Part shown: positions 6,801 through 12,022 of the stretch, one piece after another | Layout of the letters: each line of letters opens with the position of its first letter | How positions within the stretch are numbered: the stretch's first letter is position 1 | Source of the DNA: UBA3940 sp964506005 | Lineage (GTDB): Bacteria; Chloroflexota; Anaerolineae; Aggregatilineales; UBA3940 | Length of the DNA: 13,425 nucleotides | Direction of reading: 5' to 3' | Assembly: GCA_964506005.1 (NCBI GenBank) | Contig: CAZDLX010000095.1 | Coordinates: 1-13,425 of the forward strand | Made by a program: the position numbers and the translations under genes | Notes under the pieces: generated by a model | What the model saw: only the letters and a program-made list of their open reading frames with translations | Database searches by the model: none | Told to the model about the DNA's origin: nothing

Positions 6801-7522
6801 GGCTGGCCGTCGTGCCGGACGGAGTAGGCGAGGTACGGGTCGAGCTCTTCGAGGCGCTCCAGGAAGGGCGCGGCCTCATCGGGCTGCCCGGCACGCAGCC
6901 AAAGCTTGGCGAGGATGCGGTTGGCGTCGAGGCTGTTCGGCAGGCGCTTCAGCACCGAAGCGGCCAGCTCGCCGGCTTCAACTTCCTGATGGTTCTGCCA
7001 CAGGGCCTCGGCCAGCAGGACCTGCAGATCGGGCCGGTTAGGGTCCACCTCGACAGCCTTGCGCAGCTCCAGAATGGCCTGCGGGTAGAGCTGGCCGTTG
7101 AGGTAGAGCCGGGCGAGCGCACCGGCGGTGAGCTGGATGCGCCGCGGCGCAGAGCCGTCGCGCTCGGTGTAGAGCCGCTTGATCTCCTCCTGGAGATCCA
7201 CGTTGCTCGGCACCTGCTCGAAGGCGCGCTCCAGATGCCAGATGGCCTGGTCGATGGCTGCGCTTTCGTGGTAGCACTCGCTGATACCGATATGGGCGAC
7301 GAAGTCGTTGGGGTCAGCGCTCAGCACACGCTGGAAGAGGTCGGTCGCGTCCTGGTAATTTTCCTGCTCCAGCAGGGCGCGGGCCAGCAGCTTGTAGACC
7401 TCGATGTATTTGGGGCGTGACTGGAGCACATGGCGGCACTGCGCGACGACCTCGGAGAACGCGTCGCGCTCAAGGCGGTCCTGGATGTAGTCGACATAGG
7501 CGCGAAGACTGATGTCTGACAT
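3842..7522 (-). CDS. Giant acidic TPR protein with an array of 22 PDWL-type motifs
   Basis: 1226 residues from ATG 7522. Residues ~20-235 form several TPRs (for example the blocks ending ADPNDF, VDPNRPD and LPNSLDAN). The last ~80 residues form another TPR pair (ARRVLGDAYREQGKLQEALDAY). Between them lies ~870 residues very rich in Glu, Asp, Ala and Pro, with 22 copies of a short hydrophobic motif: PDWL 11 times, plus PAWL, PSWL, PEWL, PSWF, TDWL, IDWL, LDWL, LGWL, LAWL and LSWL. The Trp residues run from 310 to 1113 at uneven spacing (15-98 residues). No signal peptide or membrane segment is seen. A GTG at 7540 would add six residues; neither start has a clear ribosome site. A terminator follows at 3788-3819. 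I do not recognise the family. Multivalent scaffold is an inference. Confidence 0.88.
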   Translation of the reverse strand: MSDISLRAYVDYIQDRLERDAFSEVVAQCRHVLQSRPKYIEVYKLLARALLEQENYQDATDLFQRVLSADPNDFVAHIGISECYHESAAIDQAIWHLERAFEQVPSNVDLQEEIKRLYTERDGSAPRRIQLTAGALARLYLNGQLYPQAILELRKAVEVDPNRPDLQVLLAEALWQNHQEVEAGELAASVLKRLPNSLDANRILAKLWLRAGQPDEAAPFLERLEELDPYLAYSVRHDGQPAPAEAFRLPMLEYTTERHASEVGAAEWVSQIQSVEKVPSATAPLAGPAAGHDAGHDAAPAAPSGSVPDWLQGAYAAGLENAPEEDTPVVPLQAPTAAADPAPPEDTGGLGWLPELLGGSSESADDDDGDETPDWLSDILRDTSPLDSQETPAEPPAPADDEVDDELGDEEPRPSTDPLTRPAPDWLADALGEASAAPSTPVVETAGEDEPEAPDWLDDILSGRDLPAGPGDEATGEPTPGVVSTDWLDGLIGGAAESTPSGDLLEEEAASEWPAPKDDPTGSIIDFGELEPWDTDPLPEDPLATRLLDTAAPEADDTPPGDAGPVAGIQSEPDVSAEDEALPAWLRPEVADEHAPALREEQQVTLPNDDPMGEDSSQDVPDWLSDGDLDNSDAAIDWLEELAAKYDPGFESSQADDAEPAGEGEAEPEELPDWLAGTSERAAEEPLPSWLLDEGDEELVESPEAQIEVEPEEEGFPDWLTGAPAPAAEAAADEEEEAFSFEFEDEEEEKPAAEPSWSRTVSELDDEEEQLPDWLGRAPSYQTASAAGDEEEEDSLDWLTGSPATEAEPEPVEEAGEEEEEIPAWLSGKPAEPVAPAASEPAAADEEEIPEWLKRRTRGYEEEEDDLAWLDRQVEAQGVSPDEPLAEALTADQPPVSAPEPVGEDEEAEPVAEGEMPSWFKDIEAREDVEAVSEETAEDLDAELLEAAALDASLDDLSWLDSALEAEEITVSEDDFESLFGEIEDVRGEIPAVEEPEVEAEAEAEPVAAVEEAPEAEAEAAEAEEEAPLAASATMPDWLTPAPAAPAEAEVEEVAEEAEPAEAEAAAEAEEAEPEMPDWLKEAAAPVAETEETVEDLVKAEAVEEPEPEMPDWLKEAVAPAAEVEVAVEAEVAEPVAEAAPAVSADERLSTAREKLPLDFGEAVPIYEGLIAEGEKLEQTVADLDYYLRSTPKPDPRARRVLGDAYREQGKLQEALDAYRAALDEL
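4184..6595 (-). repeat. Coding array of 22 W-L/F short linear motifs
   Basis: The Trp codons of the motifs begin (low coordinate) at 4184, 4286, 4409, 4646, 4766, 4916, 4967, 5048, 5129, 5201, 5366, 5453, 5501, 5609, 5654, 5768, 6062, 6155, 6245, 6398, 6467 and 6593; all are in the same frame. In DNA the array shows as recurring GAGCCAGTCGGG or CAGCCAGTCGGG on the plus strand. The two copies nearest the C-terminus share a longer unit (EPEMPDWLKEA with a following AP-AE), pointing to recent tandem duplication, while others are diverged. Confidence 0.9.
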
Positions 7523-7560
7523 GCAAAGGCCCCGGGGCACTGAAGGTACAACCTGGTGTG

Positions 7561-7589
7561 ATTATGGAATCGATTACGGATAACCGCAA
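7561..7589 (-). promoter_or_regulatory. Putative sigma70-type promoter of the large TPR/PDWL gene
   Basis: On the minus strand TTGCGG (7584-7589) and CATAAT (7561-7566) are separated by exactly 17 bp. The -10 matches 5/6, the -35 3/6. Transcription would start near 7554, only ~14 nt before GTG 7540 and ~32 nt before ATG 7522, consistent with a short leader lacking a ribosome site. Confidence 0.45.
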
Positions 7590-7655
7590 ATCGGGTGAAA
7601 CCAGAGTATGGGAGGGTGGTTGGGGAGGCTATGGGGTATTGTACTAGGAAGGGGA

Positions 7656-7695
7656 ACCTCACCCCCGGCCCCCTCTCCGTGCCACGGAGAGGGGG
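7656..7695. repeat. CCTCACCCC...CCCCTCTCC intergenic repeat with 12-bp hairpin
   Basis: CCCCCTCTCCGT (7669-7680) pairs perfectly with ACGGAGAGGGGG (7684-7695) around GCC. It is preceded by CCTCACCCCCGG, the same wording that appears inverted at 1-55 and loosely at 9731-9790. It belongs to the gene-free stretch 7541-7982, whose other contents are the promoter at 7561-7589, the hairpin cluster at 7760-7884 and the -10 box at 7979-7984. Confidence 0.65.
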
Positions 7696-7759
7696 AGCCG
7701 TCGAAGCCTGAGAAAGAGGGCTTGTTCGGAAATAGGTTGCTGAAAGGCTTACGCTCGCC

Positions 7760-7884
7760 CGATGCTGAAGCATCAGGCTACCTGTGATGCGTCGGCTTAA
7801 GCCGACCGGGAGAGCGGTGCGGCCAACGGGCAGGTCGCCTTCAGGCGACGCATATCTTATAGCCTGAGAATTCCATTCTCAGGC
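7760..7884. repeat. Cluster of four short perfect palindromes
   Basis: Four hairpins follow each other: GATGCT/AGCATC (about 7760-7773), GTCGGCTTAAGCCGAC (about 7793-7808), GTCGCCT/AGGCGAC (about 7835-7850) and CCTGAGAAT/ATTCTCAGG (7864-7884, loop TCC). The segment GATGCGTCGGC before the second and GGCGACGCAT after the third are also complementary, so the middle two may nest in a larger fold. It is not in a gene. Confidence 0.7.
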
Positions 7885-7978
7885 GATGGTTGGCCAGCAG
7901 CCACTTGTATCAACCGGCTAATTACCAAACCTTTCATCGCTCCCCGTCTTGCCCCCGGCAACGTACGGGCGATGCGGC

Positions 7979-7984
7979 TATAAT
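7979..7984 (+). promoter_or_regulatory. Consensus -10 box (TATAAT) overlapping the upstream ATG of the glycosidase gene
   Basis: A perfect TATAAT lies at 7979-7984. Its last bases are part of the first in-frame ATG (7983), and the expected transcription start (~7991) falls on or next to the GTG at 7992. This argues for a leaderless mRNA starting at the GTG. Confidence 0.5.
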
Positions 7985-7991
7985 GAGGGGC

Positions 7992-8945
7992 GTGAGCATC
8001 CGACTTCGTATAACGCTGGCTTTCATCCCGGTTGTGGTGCTGCTGCTGGGCGGCTGCGCGGGCGTCGAGGGGCCGGCTGTGCCGCCCGTCGAGGCGGCGA
8101 TGGCGAGCGAGGAGCCGCCTGCGGCGACGCACACGGCGGCCCCTTCCGTGACGCCGAGCGCCGCGCCGACCGCCACAGCCGTGCCGACCACCACTGCCAC
8201 CCCGACGCCGACGCCCGAGCCGACCGCCACGCCGCTACCGCCCGACTGGCAGGCGCTCGGCAGGGGGATCAGCCAGGCGCACCTGCCAGTGCCCATCCCC
8301 GGTCGGGACGACGGGGCGACATTCTGGATCTATGCGCTGCGGCTCGACCCCGACCGGGTGGAGTTCCGTGTGTTCCACGACACGGAGGCACGCAGTATCG
8401 ACGCGTGGCACGCCATCACCGGCGCGGATGTGACGGTTAACGGGGGCTTCTTCTTCTCCAACTACGCGCCGCAGGGCCGGCTGGTGATCGACGGGGAGAT
8501 GATCGGCACGGCGCTCGACCCGTCGGCGCGCATCGGGGTGCCGGGGCTGTTCGGCGTGCTGGATAGCAAGGTGACGATCACCTCGCTGGGGCGCTCGGAG
8601 TACACGCCGCGCGGGATGCGCTTCGACCAGGCGGTGGAGGCCTACCCGATGCTGCTGCTGCCGGGCCGGCAGCCGGCTTACCCGCCCCGCGACGGCGACC
8701 GCGCGCGCCGCACCGTGATCGGGCTGGACGAGGAAGGGCACGTCATCCTGCTGCTGGTGGACGGGCCGATCTTCTCGCTCGTCGAGCTTGCGGACTGGCT
8801 GGCGGAGTCGAACCTGAACCTGCAAACGGCGTTGAACCTCGACGGCGGACGCTCGAGCGCGCTGGCCGTTACCGCGGGCGGGAGGCGGACCGTCATCCCG
8901 GCCTATGTAGATCTACCCATCGTGATCGCGGCGTACGCGAGGTAG
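7992..8945 (+). CDS. Phosphodiester glycosidase (NAGPA-domain) family lipoprotein
   Basis: 317 residues from GTG 7992 (320 from ATG 7983). An N-terminal charged/hydrophobic stretch ends in the lipobox LLGGC with Cys22, so it is probably a lipoprotein exported by the Sec route. A low-complexity Thr/Pro/Ala linker (about residues 45-90) follows. The rest matches the NAGPA-like phosphodiester glycosidase domain (PF09992), named after the enzyme that uncovers GlcNAc-1-phosphodiesters; visible blocks are VNGGFFFSNYAPQG, RRTVIGLDEEGHVILLLVDG and LNLDGGRSSAL. It would act outside the membrane on a sugar phosphodiester, substrate unknown. The start is uncertain because TATAAT overlaps ATG 7983. There is a 47-bp gap to the next gene, so the two may be cotranscribed. 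Domain confident, substrate unknown. Confidence 0.88.
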   Translation: MSIRLRITLAFIPVVVLLLGGCAGVEGPAVPPVEAAMASEEPPAATHTAAPSVTPSAAPTATAVPTTTATPTPTPEPTATPLPPDWQALGRGISQAHLPVPIPGRDDGATFWIYALRLDPDRVEFRVFHDTEARSIDAWHAITGADVTVNGGFFFSNYAPQGRLVIDGEMIGTALDPSARIGVPGLFGVLDSKVTITSLGRSEYTPRGMRFDQAVEAYPMLLLPGRQPAYPPRDGDRARRTVIGLDEEGHVILLLVDGPIFSLVELADWLAESNLNLQTALNLDGGRSSALAVTAGGRRTVIPAYVDLPIVIAAYAR

Positions 8946-8992
8946 AGCGCCGCGCCACGCTGACCCCAACCACCTCATCCGGAGTGTGAACC

Positions 8993-9724
8993 GTGTTTTC
9001 CCTGCTGCCACGCGGCTCGACGGTGGTGATTCTGGCCCTGGCCGGTATCTGGGCGCTGGCCTACGTGCTCGGCATGGTGCTCGGCATGCCTAACGAGGAT
9101 CGCTCGCGCCGGCTGGCGCGCCCCGCGAAGCTGGTAATGATCGCGGTGACGCTGGTCTACGGCGCGCTGTGGCTGCGCGCGGCTGCAGAGACGCCAGCAG
9201 CGCGTTACGGCTGGCTGATCTTCGGCGGGCTGCTGGCGGGGGCGGTGGGCGACCTGCTGCTGGCGGACGTGTTCCCGCTGCGGCGGCCCGAGCTGCCGGC
9301 AATGGCGGTGTTTGGAGTGGGGCACATGCTGTATCTCGCGGCGGCACTCGTGGCCTGGCGGCGGTTCGGCGGGGGGCAGGGCGGGGCCGTGGCGCTCGCG
9401 GCGCTGGTTGCGGCGGGCGTGGTCGCCACCGTGTGGTGGGCGTTCATCCGCAACCCGGCGGGCAGCCGGTCGCTGAACGCGGGTAGCCTGCTCTACGGGA
9501 TGCTGCTCGGGGCGACGGTGGCGGTGGCGGTGGCGGTGTGGGCGCAGACAGGCCGGATGGCGCTGCTCGCGGTGGGGATGCTGGCCTTCCTGGCGTCGGA
9601 CCTGCTGCTGGCGCGGTATCTGATCCGGCGGCAGGGGTTCGCGTCGATCCGCGACGTGGTGTGGATCATCTACAGCGCCGCGCAGGTGCTGATCGCGTTT
9701 TCGATTGGGTCGGCAATGGGGTAG
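8993..9724 (+). CDS. YhhN/TMEM86 family lysoplasmalogenase
   Basis: 243 residues, almost entirely hydrophobic with about eight membrane segments. It matches the YhhN family (PF07947), whose TMEM86B member hydrolyses the vinyl-ether bond of lysoplasmalogen. Family landmarks are ARPAKLV (residues 42-48), GAVGDLLL with Gly86-Asp87, GVGHMLYL (about 108-115), and the second acidic site FLASDLLLARY with Asp203. GTG 8993 is chosen with GGAG at 8981-8984, 8 nt upstream. It follows the glycosidase lipoprotein by 47 bp on the same strand, so an envelope or lipid-related operon is possible. The activity in this organism, including whether it makes plasmalogens, cannot be read from the sequence. Confidence 0.85.
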   Translation: MFSLLPRGSTVVILALAGIWALAYVLGMVLGMPNEDRSRRLARPAKLVMIAVTLVYGALWLRAAAETPAARYGWLIFGGLLAGAVGDLLLADVFPLRRPELPAMAVFGVGHMLYLAAALVAWRRFGGGQGGAVALAALVAAGVVATVWWAFIRNPAGSRSLNAGSLLYGMLLGATVAVAVAVWAQTGRMALLAVGMLAFLASDLLLARYLIRRQGFASIRDVVWIIYSAAQVLIAFSIGSAMG

Positions 9725-9744
9725 GCTGCTAACCCCACCTGCGA

Positions 9745-9861
9745 CCCCCTCTGTCGGCCTTCGCCCGACATCTCCCCCTGAGAGGGGGCGAAGGCCTTGG
9801 CTGCGGAGAATCATCGTCTGCCCCCTGAAAGGGGGAAGTGGCGGCGTTCGCGGAGCGAACG
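9745..9861. repeat. Cluster of GC-rich hairpins after the lysoplasmalogenase gene
   Basis: CCCCCTCT at 9745-9752 and AGAGGGGG at 9781-9788 enclose GTCGG/CCGAC (9753-9769). GGCCTTCGCC (9757-9766) can alternatively pair with GGCGAAGGCC (9787-9796). Two further hairpins follow: CCCCCT/AGGGGG (9821-9835) and CGTTCGC/GCGAACG (9845-9861). This is part of the 9725-9983 gene-free stretch; I see no coding sequence there. Confidence 0.65.
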
Positions 9862-9910
9862 GCGTCGAAGGGGGTTGGAGGTGGATGTGGCGGTCTCGGT
9901 TATTTCAAAT

Positions 9911-9953
9911 TGACAGTTGTAGGGGCGGGTCTCAGACCCGCCCCTACGTCAAT
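9911..9953. repeat. Near-perfect palindromic element (14-bp arms) flanked by TTGAC/GTCAA
   Basis: GTAGGGGCGGGTCT (9920-9933) and AGACCCGCCCCTAC (9935-9948) are exact reverse complements around a single C. Outside them TTGAC (9911-9915) and GTCAA (9949-9953) are also complementary. Palindromes of this wording are scattered in many bacterial genomes and behave like REP/MITE-type elements. It sits 30 bp past the stop of the minus-strand disulfide oxidoreductase and could act in its transcript end, though no T-tract follows. Confidence 0.75.
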
Positions 9954-9983
9954 GTGTCCGCAGAATTCGCGCCAGCCTAGCCG

Positions 9984-10637
9984 CTACTTTATCGCCTGGC
10001 GGATGGCGTCGATGAGGTACGACTCGGGGACAGCGCCCTCGACGAACTCTTCCTCGTTGATCACCGTGCGCGGGACGCCCATGACGTTGTACTTCATCGA
10101 CAGGTGCGGGAACTCCGTCGCCTCGACGGCATCCGCGCGGACCATGTCGCTGGCAACTGCCATCGCGTGAGCGAGCACCACGGCTCGCGGGCAGTACGGT
10201 CAGGTAGGGGTGACGAACACCTGCAGGTGGACCGGCTCCTCCAGCGAGTCGAGGAAGGCGCGCGCCTCGTCGCTGAGCTGGACGGCATCGGGGCCCGCTG
10301 CCACAACCTTGATGTCGTGCAGCAGGGAGCTGAACTCGTAGCCCGAGGGGATGCCGTAGTAGCGAACGCCGTAGTCGACGTCGTCTGCGCCGAGCAGCAC
10401 CAGCGCCGGGATCTTGTCAACATCGTACTTCTCGGCGATTTCGGCATCGTCTTCAAAGTCATACACGCCGACCGAGATGTGATCGGAGAGCGCGGCGATC
10501 TCCTCGGCAATCTCGCGGGTCTCCTTGCAGAAGTCACATTCAAATGGCTGGGTAAAGACCAGAATGCGGACCGGCCCGGCGATGTCGGCGAGCATTTCCT
10601 TCACATCACGGCGGGTATTGTCGTCAAGCAATGGCAT
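9984..10637 (-). CDS. Putative selenoprotein: two-domain protein disulfide oxidoreductase (PDO-like) with Sec146
   Basis: 217 residues if the in-frame TGA at 10200-10202 is read as selenocysteine. Two thioredoxin-fold halves, as in glutaredoxin-like PDO proteins. Half one has FTQPFECDFCKE (Cys34-x-x-Cys37) and cis-Pro77 (DKIPALV). Half two has FVTPT-[TGA]-PYCPRAV, so the TGA stands exactly for the first Cys of the usual CPYC, giving Sec146-P-Y-Cys149, and cis-Pro189 in MGVPRTV. Such enzymes catalyse thiol-disulfide exchange in the cytoplasm. After the TGA the frame stays open for 71 codons with GC-ending codon use. A hairpin like a bacterial SECIS starts 4 nt after the TGA. ATG 10637 is set by AGGAGG at 10647-10652, 9 nt upstream, which excludes GTG 10655. 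Alternatives are a TGC-to-TGA sequencing error or a recent nonsense mutation. Confidence 0.82.
10156..10202 (-). promoter_or_regulatory. Putative bacterial SECIS element
   Basis: Read on the minus strand from the TGA (10200-10202): after CCGT, ACTGCC (10195-10190) pairs with GGCAGT (10161-10156); after one unpaired C, GCGAGC (10188-10183) pairs with GCTCGC (10176-10171); the apical loop is CGUGGU. The loop lies 17 nt after the TGA and has G at its second position. Published rules for bacterial SECIS elements ask for a loop 16-37 nt from the UGA with a G in its first two bases. The third-position A of CGA (10185) and of GCA (10158), both unusual codons here, are stem-paired. Confidence 0.7.
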
Positions 10638-10672
10638 GCAGCCAAACCTCCTCACGTGAAAGGGGCGCGGCG

Positions 10673-10691
10673 GTGCGGCATCTCACCGCAC
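10673..10691 (-). promoter_or_regulatory. Hairpin in the 5' leader of the putative selenoprotein mRNA
   Basis: On the minus strand GTGCGG (10686-10691) pairs with CCGCAC (10673-10678) around a 7-nt loop, about 20 nt upstream of the ribosome site. It may be incidental. Confidence 0.3.
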
Positions 10692-10721
10692 GCCGGCCCT
10701 CAAGCACTGGTTCGTGTATCG

Positions 10722-10727
10722 AGTATA
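10722..10727 (-). promoter_or_regulatory. Putative -10 box (TATACT) for the putative selenoprotein gene
   Basis: GAGATATACTCG reads on the minus strand, about 85 nt upstream of ATG 10637 and downstream of the M20 gene stop at 10786. It implies a separate promoter with a leader of ~78 nt; readthrough from the upstream gene is also possible. Confidence 0.4.
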
Positions 10728-10785
10728 TCTCTTTGATGCAGCCGGGAGAGGATGGTTTCAGCCAGCCTGGAAAGAGGCGGGCAGC

Positions 10786-12018
10786 TCAGCCCTTGCGGGC
10801 CAGCATGGTTGCGGCGAGCATCGCGTAGGTGTGCGCCGCCGCAACAACATCCGCGACGGGCACCTGCTCGTCAACGGTGTGCGGCAGGCGCGGGTCGCCG
10901 GGGCCAAAGCCGATGGTGGGGATGGATGCCTCGCCCATGCTATATACACCGTCAGTTGAGAACTTCCAATGGCCGATGGCGGGTGCGTGCCCCTGCACCT
11001 CGCGGGCGGCGCTGACCAGCGCGCGCAGCAGCTCGTGGTCTTCGTCGAGCGCCCAGGCGCGGAACGCCTCGCGGGTGTTGAAGCGATAGCCGGTGTAGGA
11101 CTCGCCGGTAAAGTGCACGATCTCGACCTCAGCCGGAAGCTGCTCGCGCTGGATGATGCTCTCGATCTCGGCGCGGGCGCGCGACGCGGTCTCGCCGAGC
11201 GTCAGGCGGCGGTCGACGTACAGCGTGCAGGTATCGGGGATGGCGTTGAGACTGGGCCCCGTGCTCTCGATGCGCGTCACCGACACATCGCCCGGCCCGA
11301 GGAAGGGGTCGGAGGGCAGGTCGGAGGCGAGCAGTTCGATGCCGAAGATGAGACGTGAAGCGGCAGTGATGGCATTTTGCCCGAGTGCAGGGCTCGAAGC
11401 ATGGGCGCTGCGCCCGTGTATCGTGACCTTGAACAGCACCCGCCCGCGCTGCCCGCGCATCACCCGCAGGTTGCTCGGCTCGCCGATGAGCACCCAGTCG
11501 GGGCGGATGCCCTCCTCCTCGACGATCACCTTGAGCGCGGCGCCCTCGCACGGCTCCTCCTGAACGACGAAGGCCAGCACGAGGCGGCCATTGAGCTCGA
11601 TGCCGCTCTCGACAAGGCGTTTCGCGCCGTAGACCATCGCCGCGATGCTGGGCTTCATGTCCGACGCGCCCAGCCCGTAGAGAATGCCGTCCTTGACGAC
11701 TGCATCGTAGGGCGGGTATGGCCACGGCCCCGAGGCAGGCAGCACGGTATCCATGTGGGCGTCATACAGCAGCGTCGGGTCGGAGGTGCTGCCGATGCAG
11801 GCGATAATACTTCCCGCGCGGTCGATGCGGACGTCGTCGATGCCGACGCGGTGCAGCTCTTCGACGACGAGCGAGGCGACGTCGCCCTCGCACCCGGAGT
11901 GGCTGGGCGTCTGGATGAGGCGGCGCAGGAAGTCAAGCATCTGCTCGCGCTCGTCCGCGGTCAGAGCCAGGCTCTCCTTGATAAAGGAGGAAGAGGAAAA
12001 GAACGGAAAGTAAGCCAT
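10786..12018 (-). CDS. M20-family metallohydrolase, YgeY-like
   Basis: 410 residues. Zinc-dependent M20/ArgE-DapE hydrolase with all core residues in view: His88 and Asp90 (DAHMDTV), Asp120 (GLGASDMKP), Glu154-Glu155 (VQEEPCEG), the IGEPS site, and a final His in GDPRLPHTVDE. RGQRGR, YVDRRLTLGET, WKFSTDGVYSMG and IPTIGFGPG resemble E. coli YgeY, whose family has been described as a selenium-metabolism-linked hydrolase. That link is from gene co-occurrence, mainly with labile-selenium molybdenum hydroxylases, and the substrate is unsettled. ATG 12018 starts 4 nt after the sugar-transferase stop (TAG-ACTC-ATG) with only a weak GGAG 12 nt upstream, so translation is probably coupled. The first ~20 residues are low-complexity (FFSSSSF) and the real start might be further in. 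The putative selenoprotein follows downstream. Confidence 0.87.
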   Translation of the reverse strand: MAYFPFFSSSSFIKESLALTADEREQMLDFLRRLIQTPSHSGCEGDVASLVVEELHRVGIDDVRIDRAGSIIACIGSTSDPTLLYDAHMDTVLPASGPWPYPPYDAVVKDGILYGLGASDMKPSIAAMVYGAKRLVESGIELNGRLVLAFVVQEEPCEGAALKVIVEEEGIRPDWVLIGEPSNLRVMRGQRGRVLFKVTIHGRSAHASSPALGQNAITAASRLIFGIELLASDLPSDPFLGPGDVSVTRIESTGPSLNAIPDTCTLYVDRRLTLGETASRARAEIESIIQREQLPAEVEIVHFTGESYTGYRFNTREAFRAWALDEDHELLRALVSAAREVQGHAPAIGHWKFSTDGVYSMGEASIPTIGFGPGDPRLPHTVDEQVPVADVVAAAHTYAMLAATMLARKG

Positions 12019-12022
12019 GAGT

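Noticed and set aside
9705..9980. Small ORFs across the hairpin cluster after the lysoplasmalogenase gene
   Set aside because: They translate palindromic repeats, lack ribosome sites and show no family features.
9984..10181. A separate 65-residue minus-strand ORF starting GTG 10181
   Set aside because: It is the continuation, in the same frame, of the disulfide oxidoreductase after the TGA; it lacks its own ribosome site and begins inside the active-site helix.
10638..10655. GTG 10655 as start of the disulfide oxidoreductase
   Set aside because: The codons are AGG-AGG, which is the ribosome site for ATG 10637.
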